Below are positions 24,201 to 32,237 of a stretch of DNA of 46,034 nucleotides, piece after piece; position 1 is the stretch's first letter, and every line of letters begins with the position of its first letter. Where the stretch lies: contig NZ_JBJUSG010000012.1 in the NCBI RefSeq assembly GCF_046044395.1, positions 1 to 46,034 on the forward strand, read 5' to 3'. The notes beneath the pieces were generated by a model. The model was not told the origin of the DNA and ran no database searches. It saw nothing but the letters and a program-made list of their open reading frames with translations. Source of the stretch: Magnetominusculus dajiuhuensis (lineage in GTDB: Bacteria; Nitrospirota; Thermodesulfovibrionia; Thermodesulfovibrionales; Magnetobacteriaceae). The translations under genes were made by a program, and so were the position numbers.

Positions 24201-26128
24201 ACGGGGTAAGAGGTGTGGAGGTTTACGTTGATGACCAGTACATTGACAAGGCGTTTCATGGCATCAGCACACAGGAGATCGGAAAGATTCTCCCCTGCTA
24301 TAAGAACAGTTCACATTCGGGCTTTGTCCTTTATAACGCGTATGAGAATAGTTTTACCGCTGGCGACCACTGCGTTACACTTAAAATAATATCCGAAACC
24401 GGCCTTGTCAGGGAATGGTCAACGCAGTACTATGTTGCTGATTCGTACGAGAAATATCTGGGGAAAATGCAACATCCACCTCTGAGTAAGATAAAAGGCA
24501 TTATAGAGGAGTTTCTGTACAGGCCTAAGATATCTGTTGTCACACCGGTATATAACGTATCCCCCCAGTGGCTGGACAAGTGCATTCAATCGGTAGTAGA
24601 CCAGTACTACGAAAACTGGGAGCTTTGTATCTACGACGACGCCTCTACGCACAAGGAGACAATCGAATGCCTTTATAAATGGAAAGACGCGGATTCGAGG
24701 ATTAAGATTTCCTTAGGCACAGTGAATATGCACATCTCAGGGGCGACAAACGAGGCGCTGAAAATGGCTGAAGGGGAGTTTATTGCCCTGCTCGATAACG
24801 ACGACGAGCTGACAAAGGACGCACTCTATGAAAACGTCAAGCTCCTCAACAGCAACCATGAGCTTGACCTCATCTACAGCGACGAGGACAAGCTGGAGAA
24901 AGACGGCACACTCTGTGACCCATTTTTTAAGCCGGACTGGTCGCCTGAGCTTTTTTGTTCAATGATGTACACGTGCCATCTTGGCGTCTACAGAAAATCT
25001 ATCATGGACAAAATCAATGGTTTCAGAAAAGGCTTTGAAGGCTCACAGGACTATGACATGGTGCTGAGATTTACACAACAGACAACCCCTGAGCGCATAG
25101 CCCATATACCTAAGGCACTCTACCACTGGAGAAAGATATACGGCTCGGCCTCAGAAAGCTCTCAGTACAAGACATACGCCTTTAAAAGCGCCGTGAAGGC
25201 CCTGACAGACTATATGGAAAGGAACTCCATCGAAGGTGAGGTGATAAATGAAAACGACACCGGCCTTTACAGGATTAAGAGGAAGTTGAGGGGAACACCT
25301 CTCGTCTCAATTATCATACCGACTAAGGACAAGGTGGAATATTTAGAGAAATGCGTGACATCCCTCATTGACAAGACAGACTATCCCAACGTTGAGATAA
25401 TAGTATTGGACACCGGCAGCATTGAGCCTGCCACGCGTGAATTTTACGAGGAAATCAGGCAGAGAGAGATAATTAAGAAAATTGATTATCCCAATCCAGA
25501 GTTTAACTACGCGGAGGCAAATAACTGGGCGGCAGCGCGGGCACAAGGGCAGTATTTGTTATTTTTGAATAATGATACTGAGGTGATAGAGCGGACGTGG
25601 CTTTCAGCGATGATGGAATACGGGCAACTGCCGGAGGTTGGGGCCGTCGGCGCGAAACTGCTCTACCCTGACAACAGCATCCAGCACATGGGTGTCGTGG
25701 TTGGCCTCAGGCGCGCGGCCTCACACGTGGGAAGGCTCTATCCTGATAGAAAACCGATGAGTTTCCCATTTCTGCACGCCAAGGACACTGTGAGAAACGT
25801 GACCGCCGTAACTGGGGCGTGCCTGTTGATGCGCAAGTCGCTGTTTGATGAGATGGAAGGTTTTGATGTCAAATTCAGGATAGCCTTTAATGACATAGAC
25901 CTATGCCTGCGCGTGAGAAAGAAAGGCTATAAGGTTATCTATACACCATACGCCAAACTCTACCATCACGAATCAGTAAGCGTGGGAAAACCATACGAGG
26001 ACACAGACCGATGCGCCGGGCTTTTCGAGGCAGAGGTTAACTTATTCAGAGAGAGATGGGATATAGAGAATTATGTTGACCCGTACTTTAATATAAATCT
26101 GGACGAAAGCCTGAGATTTAAACATTAG
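21221..26128 (+). CDS. Giant protein: nine beta-sandwich-like repeats plus two GT2 glycosyltransferase domains
   Basis: 1635 aa. Nine repeats of 107-119 aa begin at residues about 47, 159, 266, 384, 501, 617, 736, 855 and 974, with the pattern CD...DFIEV-GWALSPDGI-RVEVYLDN-FIGTA-YG followed by a GF(I/C)LY strand and L-GYHTL. These look like Ig-like/carbohydrate-binding beta-sandwiches. GT2 domain A begins near 1101 (KISVVTPVYNVSP; ALLDNDDELT as the DxD-like metal site) and B near 1356 (LVSIIIPTKDK; LFLNNDTEVIE; acceptor-site NDIDLCLRVRKKGYK). A dual GT2 suggests alternating sugar transfer. The 21221 ATG is the longest frame; ATG 21257 is coupled to the 77-aa gene. No signal peptide, so probably cytoplasmic-face. 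Confidence 0.93.
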   Translation: MDKEIVFEAAKQMKLKQRIIDLIVKSAEPEPELPQLPPPPPEISANCDRTVLAINAIDIMGWAVSQHGIRTIEVSINDVHIGCAVYGIERSDVQAAFPEIDNAGNAGFCLFRTLEPPLPTGIATLEIKITSNGEHVDIKRFELDVTDTYEAFLQVAVHCDRVLLDIKSVEMIGFAVSPYQIGRLDVYIDDIYLHSVVPGIQRPDAEALYPCYKGAINSGFCLYHEFEAPIEEGHHTISFKATTEIGIAESPNLAVEAIRETPSIFCDETHLATDAVEIIGFAISARKISGIEVYIDDAFVGVAPYGLSREDVARAYPSHKNAAHSGFCFYKPFDMPLQGGIHTLAIKALTQDGDSLIKLWSAQIEVDRKYEELTHQRPNIFINCDNVLLTFDVIEITGWAVSPVGTKEVDVLIDGVFIDKAVCGVEREASISERFPCCKDSANSGFCLYKTLESPLSQGQHTVTLRVRSNIGHEGALEVVCETVESYESYSRSNPTFFTSFDTLLATCEITRVMGWIVTPLGLHSVEIFVDGNCVGNAKITDRHDIAPRYPCYKDTERIFFTLEKVFETPLSHGRHSLTIRATAKDGQTMSWDFEHEYIEKYCDYLMRTDPKALIQLDRANISLDFIEVGGWALSPDGIDRVEVYLDNEFIGTAHYGFERRDMREVFPLLKAFPDGADCGFILYQKLDKELQIGYHTLKIEAVSTSGLTGAVYEYNFINKLCKDTLYHIPRVLIACDKLLPTLDFIEVEGWALSPDGIDRVEVYLDNEFIGTAHYGFTRADMKETFPLLKAFPDGADCGFILYQKLDKEIQIGYHTLKAVAVSTLGLTRAVYECNFASRLYNEYRHDVPRVNLSCDKILITLDFIEVEGWALSPDGIDKVEVYLDNGFVGTARYGFQRRDMEETYPLLRTYPNGVSCGFCLYQKLDRPLPVGYHTLKVVAVSMSGLTREIYEYNFINRPYKGYLHDVPKIILSCDKLLVTPDVIEAEGWAASPDGVRGVEVYVDDQYIDKAFHGISTQEIGKILPCYKNSSHSGFVLYNAYENSFTAGDHCVTLKIISETGLVREWSTQYYVADSYEKYLGKMQHPPLSKIKGIIEEFLYRPKISVVTPVYNVSPQWLDKCIQSVVDQYYENWELCIYDDASTHKETIECLYKWKDADSRIKISLGTVNMHISGATNEALKMAEGEFIALLDNDDELTKDALYENVKLLNSNHELDLIYSDEDKLEKDGTLCDPFFKPDWSPELFCSMMYTCHLGVYRKSIMDKINGFRKGFEGSQDYDMVLRFTQQTTPERIAHIPKALYHWRKIYGSASESSQYKTYAFKSAVKALTDYMERNSIEGEVINENDTGLYRIKRKLRGTPLVSIIIPTKDKVEYLEKCVTSLIDKTDYPNVEIIVLDTGSIEPATREFYEEIRQREIIKKIDYPNPEFNYAEANNWAAARAQGQYLLFLNNDTEVIERTWLSAMMEYGQLPEVGAVGAKLLYPDNSIQHMGVVVGLRRAASHVGRLYPDRKPMSFPFLHAKDTVRNVTAVTGACLLMRKSLFDEMEGFDVKFRIAFNDIDLCLRVRKKGYKVIYTPYAKLYHHESVSVGKPYEDTDRCAGLFEAEVNLFRERWDIENYVDPYFNINLDESLRFKH
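23069..24139 (+). repeat. Three 357-bp in-frame tandem repeats in the glycosyltransferase gene
   Basis: Repeats 6, 7 and 8 of the protein are exactly 119 codons each, starting at 23069, 23426 and 23783, and are very similar at DNA level, for example around GGTGGAGGTGTATCTGGA. Repeats 1-5 and 9 are much more diverged. The trio looks like a recent expansion by recombination. Confidence 0.85.
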
Positions 26129-26145
26129 ACACTAAAGGGGAACTC

Positions 26146-26352
26146 ATGGACGATTATGATAAGCTCAATGCAATGCTTCAACACTGGCTGGAACATAACG
26201 ACGAACACGCAGATACGTATGTTAAATGGGCAGAGAAACCGTCAGTTCTGTCTATCGGCGGCCTGCCGGAGTTGTTAAACAGGATATCCGCCGAGACTAA
26301 AAAGATAAGCGGCCTTTTCAGTGAGGCAATAGCCCTTTTAAAGAAGGATTAA
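26146..26352 (+). CDS. Small helical protein, 68 aa, conserved-type, unknown function
   Basis: A 68-aa frame with AAAGGGGAA as Shine-Dalgarno, 17 bases after the glycosyltransferase stop. The sequence YDKLNAMLQHWLEHNDEHADTY followed by KWAEK, a loop, then LLNRISAETKKISGLFSEAIALL forms two helices; the H-W-x-E-H-N-x-E-H-A pattern is one I have seen in small proteins of anaerobes, with several His that could bind metal. A hairpin follows at 26357. Probably the last gene of the plus-strand unit; a link to the glycan cluster is not implied by sequence. Confidence 0.75.
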   Translation: MDDYDKLNAMLQHWLEHNDEHADTYVKWAEKPSVLSIGGLPELLNRISAETKKISGLFSEAIALLKKD

Positions 26353-26356
26353 CGAC

Positions 26357-26379
26357 GAAGGGGGGGTAACCCCCCCTTC
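26357..26379 (+). terminator. Strong GC hairpin downstream of the 68-aa gene
   Basis: GAAGGGGGGG (26357-26366), loop TAA, CCCCCCCTTC (26370-26379): a perfect 10-bp stem. It sits 5 bases after the stop codon at the end of the plus-strand operon and about 75 bases from the convergent CBS gene. There is no U-tract after it, so it may be a weak or factor-assisted terminator or an mRNA end-protecting hairpin. Confidence 0.5.
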
Positions 26380-26453
26380 ACCCCGTATTTTCCACATGTT
26401 TTGTCAGTTGAATGCCATCTGCCGCCCGTTGGCGGCTTCAGTGCTCCAATACC

Positions 26454-27068
26454 CTATACGTTTATTTGAAATAGCGGGGACCTGAAAATATCGCCGCGCG
26501 TTATTATTCCAGATAATTTACCCTCTGACGAAAGCGCCGGTATCCTGTTAATCTTCTTAGATACAAAAAGAGAAACGGCCTCATGTATCGGAGCGTTTTC
26601 ACTTAGACACACCGCTGGCGTTGCCATTATGTCCTTGGCGGTAAGTTCTTTAATCTGCATGGCGTCGCAGCCCCTGCCTCTTAAACAAAGCGCAACTACA
26701 GACATAAACGTGAGGGCATGCTCAACCCCCATACGCGAAAGAAAATCCTTCTCCGATATAACACCGACCGGCCGACCCCTATCGTCCACTACCGGAAGGC
26801 CGGAGATTGCATTTTCAGAAAGCCTGTCGGCCACTTCTGTAAGCGGCATATCTACTGTGGCAAAGACCACGCCGACTGTCATAACCTCTTTGACAGCCAC
26901 TGATTTTGTTACCCTGCCTATGGCATGTTTATATGCCGCGAGATACACCTCTTTAAAATCCTCCGGCGTTATGTCGAGATAACCGTTTATGGACTTCATT
27001 GCCTCAAAGACATCCTCATCGTTTATTGATACGCAGTAAGATATTTTATCGCTACTACTGTCACGCAT
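26454..27068 (-). CDS. CBS-domain pair protein
   Basis: 204 aa with two CBS motifs: residues about 58-115 (VKEVMTVGVVFATVDMPL ... ISGLPVVDDRGRPVGVISEKDFL) and about 143-200 (AKDIMATPAVCLSENAPI ... INRIPALSSEGKLSGIITRGDIF). CBS pairs bind adenine nucleotides and sense energy state. About 50 residues precede the first CBS and have no recognised fold. The start has GGAGG upstream. It is the last gene of the histidine kinase - REC-GGDEF - CBS unit, 43 bases behind the regulator, so may add an adenylate-sensing input or act on an unknown partner. Confidence 0.92.
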   Translation of the reverse strand: MRDSSSDKISYCVSINDEDVFEAMKSINGYLDITPEDFKEVYLAAYKHAIGRVTKSVAVKEVMTVGVVFATVDMPLTEVADRLSENAISGLPVVDDRGRPVGVISEKDFLSRMGVEHALTFMSVVALCLRGRGCDAMQIKELTAKDIMATPAVCLSENAPIHEAVSLFVSKKINRIPALSSEGKLSGIITRGDIFRSPLFQINV

Positions 27069-27110
27069 TGTAACCTCCGTATTTCTATATTTCTCTTAGA
27101 TAGACGCTCC

Positions 27111-28418
27111 TTAACAACACAAAATATGGAGCGACTTTGTTGTCTCGATAATGTCGCAGAACAATGCCGCCATTTGTTCATCCAGCAGTATCCCCTTTGA
27201 CTCAATGCTGCTTGTAAAGGCCTCCCACTCCTGTACTGTCCAAATGCCATTAGTTTCCACGATAAAACCTGCGGCCTCGTCACAAAGGCGGGATAGTAAT
27301 TCCTCTATGCTTACAGTGCCAGTCTGCGGTAACAAGTAGAAATTTTTTAGCGTTCCGAGGATTGCGCCGACATGTGGTTCAATCGTCTTCGAAATAAAAA
27401 ATCCATTTTCTTTGAGACTTATTAAAAACTCAAGCCAATCGCTGTGTTCCCATGCCGCTTTATGCTGTAAGACAAATTTTAACAAGAGTGCGAGCGCCTC
27501 CTTTATATTTCCATTAACTTTGTTGTGGACGTCATGAAATAATTGGTAATTATTTTTGCCATTTTCCTTTGCACGGTACATAGCGACATCCGCTTTTTTC
27601 AGCAGTGTTTCCGCGTCGTAACCATCTGTCGGATAAAAACTTATCCCTATGCTGGCACCTATAGCGCAGTATGGGGTTTTGAAATGAAACGGCTTACCTA
27701 TAGATACGACTATCTTTAAGGCAAGCGTCTCCGCATCCCCGGGGCCGGAGAGGTTTGTGAGAATAACCACGAACTCATCACCGCCAAAACGAGCCACAGT
27801 GTCCGAGTCGCGTATCTGGTATTTTAATCTTTTGGCTATCTCTATTAACACCTCATCCCCCGCTTCGTGCCCCATACGGTCATTTATACATTTAAAACCG
27901 TCAAGGTCTATCATAAGTAAGGCAACATCCTTCTTGTTACGTTTTGCCTGTTTCAGAGCCTGTTCAAGGCGGTCAAAAAACAACGATCGGTTGGGCAGCC
28001 CGGTAAGGTAATCGTAATGGGCCAGCTCTTTTATCTTAGTGTCCATCTTATGCTTATACAAAGCTATTTCAATGCTTGACTTCAGGTCCCTGCTGTCAAA
28101 GGGTTTGAGCACGTAACCCAAAGGCTCGGTTATCTTAGCCCGCTCCAATGTAGCCTCGTCCGAGTGGGCGGTGAGATAAACAATGGGGATATTAAAGCGC
28201 GATCGGATTTCATTCGCGGTATCTATGCCATCTATTTTCCCATGGATGTGTATATCCATAAGGATCAGGTCGGGTCTGTCCTTCTCTGCCTTTTCTATGG
28301 CCTCCTCCGACGTCGAAACTGCCGAAGTGACGAGATATCCAAGCCGCTCCAATGTCCCTTGTATGTACGCGCTGCTTATCCCCTCGTCTTCTACTATCAT
28401 TATTCGCGTCTTATCCAT
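27111..28418 (-). CDS. Response regulator with GGDEF diguanylate cyclase domain
   Basis: 435 aa from the ATG at 28418, which has AAGGAG upstream; the longer frame to 28490 would run into the kinase gene. Residues 1-120 are a receiver domain (acidic pocket ED at 10-11, phospho-Asp55 in LILMDIHIHG, Lys in GYVLKPFD). Residues about 135-295 are a GGDEF domain with intact RFGGDEFVVIL and an RDSD I-site five residues before it, so an active, product-inhibited c-di-GMP synthase is expected. The final 140 residues are helical with no family recognised. It lies 16 bases after the kinase gene and is its likely cognate regulator. Confidence 0.95.
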   Translation of the reverse strand: MDKTRIMIVEDEGISSAYIQGTLERLGYLVTSAVSTSEEAIEKAEKDRPDLILMDIHIHGKIDGIDTANEIRSRFNIPIVYLTAHSDEATLERAKITEPLGYVLKPFDSRDLKSSIEIALYKHKMDTKIKELAHYDYLTGLPNRSLFFDRLEQALKQAKRNKKDVALLMIDLDGFKCINDRMGHEAGDEVLIEIAKRLKYQIRDSDTVARFGGDEFVVILTNLSGPGDAETLALKIVVSIGKPFHFKTPYCAIGASIGISFYPTDGYDAETLLKKADVAMYRAKENGKNNYQLFHDVHNKVNGNIKEALALLLKFVLQHKAAWEHSDWLEFLISLKENGFFISKTIEPHVGAILGTLKNFYLLPQTGTVSIEELLSRLCDEAAGFIVETNGIWTVQEWEAFTSSIESKGILLDEQMAALFCDIIETTKSLHILCC

Positions 28419-28434
28419 TGGTACTAAGCTCCTT

Positions 28435-31395
28435 TTATTTGTTGTGATTTTCAAAGTTAATGATAAACTTACTTCCGAGTGTATTGTCAAGTTCTATCGT
28501 GCCTCCGATTTGTTTGACAAGCAGGTTCACTATGTGCAGGCCCAGACTCTTTGTATTTTTGAAATCCACGCCTTCAGGGAACCCCACACCGTTGTCTGCA
28601 ATTACCATCTCATATTTGCCGTCGTCTGTGGCGGCAATCGAGATAGTGATAACGCCGCTTGTCTTATCAGGGAAGGCATATTTCAGGATATTTGTAAAGA
28701 GTTCATTTATAATCAACCCGCATGGAACAGCGACGTCTACGCCAATTACGGCATGTTCCACGTCAAGGGCTAACTTAATGGTGTCTTTGTCAACGCCGAA
28801 AGAGCTGAACAGTTCGTTTGAAAGCTCTGATACGTATTTCTTTAAATCTACCTCGGCAAGCCCTTTTGAGCGATAGAGTTTTTCGTGAACCAGGGCGATA
28901 GATTTTATCCTGTCCCGTGTTTCAGTAAACATAGCCCGATAGGTCTCATTCTCGACGTAATTGAGTTGAAGGCCGACAAGTCCGGCCACTATCTGCAGGT
29001 TGTTCTTGACGCGGTGATGGACTTCCCGCATGAGTACCTCTTTCTCCTTGATAGAACTCAATAGATCATTTTCATATTTCTTACGCAGCGTGACATCGTC
29101 TGCGTACAGGGCCACGCCGCTGACTTTATTGTTATCGTTAAAAACAGGATAAAAATTGGTTGAAAAATTAATTTCGTTCCGTGTATCCTCAAAGCTCACA
29201 GGCCTTCCAGTGCTTATAACTTCATTGAAGTGTCTGTTCCTTGATTCAAAAAGGGCCGGGTTGAGAATGTCCTTCAGGCTTTTTCCAACAATCTCGCTGC
29301 TGTCCTTGTTGAAACGCCTTGCGAATGTATCGTTTACCGTGATAAATACACCGTCTCTACTCATCAACGCAACGCTTTCCGTAATGGAGTTCATGAGCGC
29401 CGACATGTTCTGTTCAGCAGCGCGGCAGGCCTCCTCAATCGCCTTTTTCTCTGTAATGTCGCGTAACGTTCCAATCATCGCAATAGGCTTGCCGTCGGTA
29501 TTGTTAAACAGGGTCGCTGCCAGCCATCCCAAATAAGTCGTGCCGTCTTTCTTTTCGCATAAAATCTCCCCCTCCCATGCCCCTTTGAAATAGATAGCGG
29601 GTATTATCACATTTTTCGCAAAGTCCCTGTCTTTTAGTAAATTAACCACATCCATGCCGACACTCTCCACGAAGGAATAGCCGGTCATTTTGGCTGCTGC
29701 CTTGTTAGCATAGATTATCTTCCCTGCCATATCGGCTATATGCACATTGTCAATAGTCTCTTCTATCGCCTGTGAAAACAGCCGCAAGTCATTCTCCATC
29801 AGCTTACGGGCGGTTATATCCCGGAATATTTCCAGCTTAGAAATACTGCCGTCCTGATTTGTTAAAGGCGTGTCAATTATATCATAGGTCTTGCCTGTCG
29901 AAGGCATGGTAAGTTCCCAGCGTACCGTCTTTTTTTCCTGAAATACCTCCTCGTTTCTGCACCACGGACAAGCCGAATTAAGGCCGTGGAAATAAGAGAA
30001 GCACTTTAAATCTTTGTAAGGACCAAACTCCTTGATGACTAATGGGTTTGCGTATTCTATTTTATGCTCATGGTTTACGATATAGATACCATCCTGCATA
30101 CTGTTCAATATGTTTTGTAATTTATTTTTTTCGTAAGCAAGCGCCTTCTCCGCCAACTTACGTTCAGTGATGTCATAACCGTAGAGATTTACGTAGTCCA
30201 TGTCCTGTATAGGCGCGACGGTAAAGTGAAACACCCTTCCGTCTACTGGTATTTCAATACTTTTCACCTGTCTGGAGTCTAACGCGCCAGTAATTAGGTC
30301 GCGCCACTTTGCACCAGCAGTAAAACTATCGCCGTCGTAATGAAATCCTAAATTGGCAAGCATTAATTTGCTTGCGTTATTGATATAGGTAACATTCAGT
30401 TCCCTGTCAATACGTATCACAGGGAATGGATTATCATTGGGGAACCTTGCTATGCTTTTTGTTTCCTCTTCGGCCTGTTTGCGCTGATCGTCTATTTTAT
30501 TCAGATATATGGATGTGTGCAAAACTATGCCGATTAGTATAAACATTAAAAGTATATCGTCAATCGCCAATGTATGGTTTACGCCATAAAGGCCTGCCAT
30601 TTGGCCTGATACAAGGATTATATCTATCAACAACGGAGTTAGCAGCGTGGCAATTAAGAGACGGCGCGCCATTACGCTGCCGATGCTGTCTTTAACGAGA
30701 AAAATCATTATTCCTTTGTCGGGACGAGCGGTAAGGATTCCGATAGATGCCATTAAAAACGCGATTGCCGTGTGTAATGCCATGGCATTATAGAGGGATA
30801 GCGTATATATTGATGCAATACCATAAACATAACCCATAAGAGATGTTAAGGCAATCAGTCCCATGACAATTGCGATAAATTGCGACGATCTAAGTCTCCA
30901 GCGCACTTCGACATCTATCAGAAACAGGGCAATTCCAATCAGCACAAAATCTACCGCCGTAAAGGGAGCCATTCTGCCCGCGTTTGACGTTATAGCCGCG
31001 TTAGGTATATCCACAACCAGCGCCTGATCAATCCCGATGTCCAGATTAAAAAGATATTCAAATAGTGTGAGAAGCCCTATTAAAGCAATTACTGAGGCAC
31101 ATGACCTGGAAATAAGCCGCGTCCGGCTTGAGGCTCTTTTGGTTTGTATAAACCACAACGACAGCCCTGTCAAGACAAACGCGACAGCGGCGTTGGCCTT
31201 CATCTGTATCGGGCTGAAATAGAGTATCTTTAAGATTTCAACGTTAAACACCCAGCCGACGATGACCAAAACACCGGTGCCAAAGACGAAAACAGAGGCA
31301 ATGCCTGAGACAGACCTGAACAAATCTGCTGCGGACGCCGAGATAATCGGGCTGCCAGGGCGTACAGCTTTCGTATCGGCGACACCTGATGTCAT
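28435..31395 (-). CDS. Membrane multi-PAS sensor histidine kinase (HisKA_2 type)
   Basis: About 986 aa from the ATG at 31395, chosen for GGGAGG eight bases upstream; the open frame reaches 31701 but that stretch encodes repeat DNA. Residues about 1-265 form a MASE-like membrane sensor with eight or so helices. Four PAS domains follow; the second has CPWCRNEEV, a Cys-pair variant. The kinase core has MREVHHRVKNNLQIVAGLVGLQL (phospho-His about 792) and an ATP-binding domain with INELFTNILKYAFPD, DNGVGFPEG and SLGLHIVNLLVKQIGG. The HisKA_2/HWE-like core matches light/redox-type kinases. It should phosphorylate the adjacent REC-GGDEF protein. The signal sensed is unknown. Confidence 0.94.
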   Translation of the reverse strand: MTSGVADTKAVRPGSPIISASAADLFRSVSGIASVFVFGTGVLVIVGWVFNVEILKILYFSPIQMKANAAVAFVLTGLSLWFIQTKRASSRTRLISRSCASVIALIGLLTLFEYLFNLDIGIDQALVVDIPNAAITSNAGRMAPFTAVDFVLIGIALFLIDVEVRWRLRSSQFIAIVMGLIALTSLMGYVYGIASIYTLSLYNAMALHTAIAFLMASIGILTARPDKGIMIFLVKDSIGSVMARRLLIATLLTPLLIDIILVSGQMAGLYGVNHTLAIDDILLMFILIGIVLHTSIYLNKIDDQRKQAEEETKSIARFPNDNPFPVIRIDRELNVTYINNASKLMLANLGFHYDGDSFTAGAKWRDLITGALDSRQVKSIEIPVDGRVFHFTVAPIQDMDYVNLYGYDITERKLAEKALAYEKNKLQNILNSMQDGIYIVNHEHKIEYANPLVIKEFGPYKDLKCFSYFHGLNSACPWCRNEEVFQEKKTVRWELTMPSTGKTYDIIDTPLTNQDGSISKLEIFRDITARKLMENDLRLFSQAIEETIDNVHIADMAGKIIYANKAAAKMTGYSFVESVGMDVVNLLKDRDFAKNVIIPAIYFKGAWEGEILCEKKDGTTYLGWLAATLFNNTDGKPIAMIGTLRDITEKKAIEEACRAAEQNMSALMNSITESVALMSRDGVFITVNDTFARRFNKDSSEIVGKSLKDILNPALFESRNRHFNEVISTGRPVSFEDTRNEINFSTNFYPVFNDNNKVSGVALYADDVTLRKKYENDLLSSIKEKEVLMREVHHRVKNNLQIVAGLVGLQLNYVENETYRAMFTETRDRIKSIALVHEKLYRSKGLAEVDLKKYVSELSNELFSSFGVDKDTIKLALDVEHAVIGVDVAVPCGLIINELFTNILKYAFPDKTSGVITISIAATDDGKYEMVIADNGVGFPEGVDFKNTKSLGLHIVNLLVKQIGGTIELDNTLGSKFIINFENHNK

Positions 31396-31837
31396 ATTAG
31401 CGACCTCCCTTGGGTGATAATAGTGTAACACAAAGATAGGAAAATAGCAAAGATTCGGGGCACCGGAGTACCTAAGCAGGGCAAACGTATTAGAGATTGC
31501 CTCCCTTATTTTTGTCATTCCGGTATTTTTGTCACCGCCCTTATTTTTGTCATTCCGGCTTGTCCGGAATCTGTCCTTATGCCTCAGAATATGCACAATC
31601 ATCATGAAACTCCCACTAAAGGGAAGATTCCAGACAAGCCGGAATGACGGCAAGGGACAAGCCGGAATGACAGACAAAGAAAAGAACAGTCTGGAAATCA
31701 TTGCAACTTCCCATGAAAACTTGTTTTTTTCGTTAGAACAAATTTGCCTTGTGGTAGAGGGTGCCAGAGGGTGAAAGACATGACAGCTTTTTGCTATAAT
31801 AAATCAGAACGTTATTTTTTTGATCCTAGGAGTATAT
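31396..31837. other. Repeat-rich intergenic region without a convincing gene
   Basis: About 440 bases between the kinase start and the decayed antitoxin. It holds the kinase Shine-Dalgarno, the palindromic repeat cluster at 31515-31674, and a TATAAT at 31795-31800 with no good -35. Frames crossing it are made of repeat sequence. Confidence 0.7.
31515..31674. repeat. Dispersed palindromic repeat cluster, copy 1
   Basis: GTCATTCCGGCTTGTCC-type units: a short one near 31515, a full left arm near 31550-31572, its inverted partner at 31626-31648 (one mismatch over 23 bases), and another inverted GACAAGCCGGAATGACAG at about 31656-31674. The arms could form a long hairpin. The same unit recurs at 37474-37550 and in part at 45980-46000. 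Confidence 0.85.
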
Positions 31838-32038
31838 ATTAACCAATTAGATATTCAGTACATATCTGACGAGGCTGGAGAAGTTAAAGGGGGCATCGTG
31901 CCGATTAGCATATGGCGGCGTGAAATTGAGTCTGAGAAAGAAACGGCCTATCTCCTCAACAGCAAAACAATGAGGGAAGTGAGCGCTGGCCTATTATCCT
32001 TATCTTTCATGTTCAAGCTGACGCCGCCTGATAGATAA
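31838..32038 (+). pseudogene. Decayed Phd/YefM-like antitoxin
   Basis: The frame reads IQYISDEAGEVKGGIVPISIW and EIESEKETAYLLNSKTMRE, which matches the N-terminal two-thirds of small Phd-type antitoxins (Y-x-S-D-E-x-G-x-x-x-x-V-I-V-P-I...W...E-S-E-x-E-T-A-Y-L-L-x-S). At the position five bases after an AGGAG (31828-31832) there is ATT instead of ATG. The conserved C-terminal tail is replaced by VSAGLLSLSFMFK..., running into the convergent hicB end, and no toxin gene follows. Loss of start and tail point to a pseudogene, although ATT initiation is not impossible. Confidence 0.5.
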
Positions 32039-32237
32039 CCGGCTTATATTCTGGCGATGGGATAGGCTTTCCCGCTGCCTGTGCAGCCTCAAGCCATAGT
32101 TTTTTGGCCTTTTGAACTTCATGCAATGCCTCATCAGGTGTCTCGCCAAATGCGGAACATGACTCAAGGTCGGGGATATCAGCGATGTATCCGTTGTCAT
32201 CCTCCGAATAGAAAATATTTATATGATAATCGCGCAT
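32013..32237 (-). CDS. hicB: HicB family antitoxin
   Basis: 74 aa beginning MRDYHINIFYSEDDNGYIADIPDLESCSAFGETPDEAL, the typical HicB partial RNase H-like fold (D-x-G-Y-x-A-x-x-P-D-L...G-E-T-x-x-E-A). It stops soon after PSPEYKPVIYQAAS, so it lacks the C-terminal HTH or ribbon-helix-helix domain of longer HicBs. It neutralises the HicA toxin by direct binding. It overlaps hicA by one base (TAATG). The order toxin-then-antitoxin is the usual hicAB one. Confidence 0.92.
   Translation of the reverse strand: MRDYHINIFYSEDDNGYIADIPDLESCSAFGETPDEALHEVQKAKKLWLEAAQAAGKPIPSPEYKPVIYQAASA

Noticed and set aside
28183..28773. 196-aa plus-strand open frame
   Set aside because: It is antisense to the confidently identified kinase and GGDEF genes and shows no domain; a shadow frame.
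31396..31701. N-terminal extension of the histidine kinase frame to 31701
   Set aside because: The extra 102 codons translate repeat DNA and have no ribosome site; GGGAGG before the ATG at 31395 fixes the start.
31795..31800. TATAAT as a promoter for the decayed antitoxin
   Set aside because: No reasonable -35 at 15-19 bases upstream; kept only as a remark.
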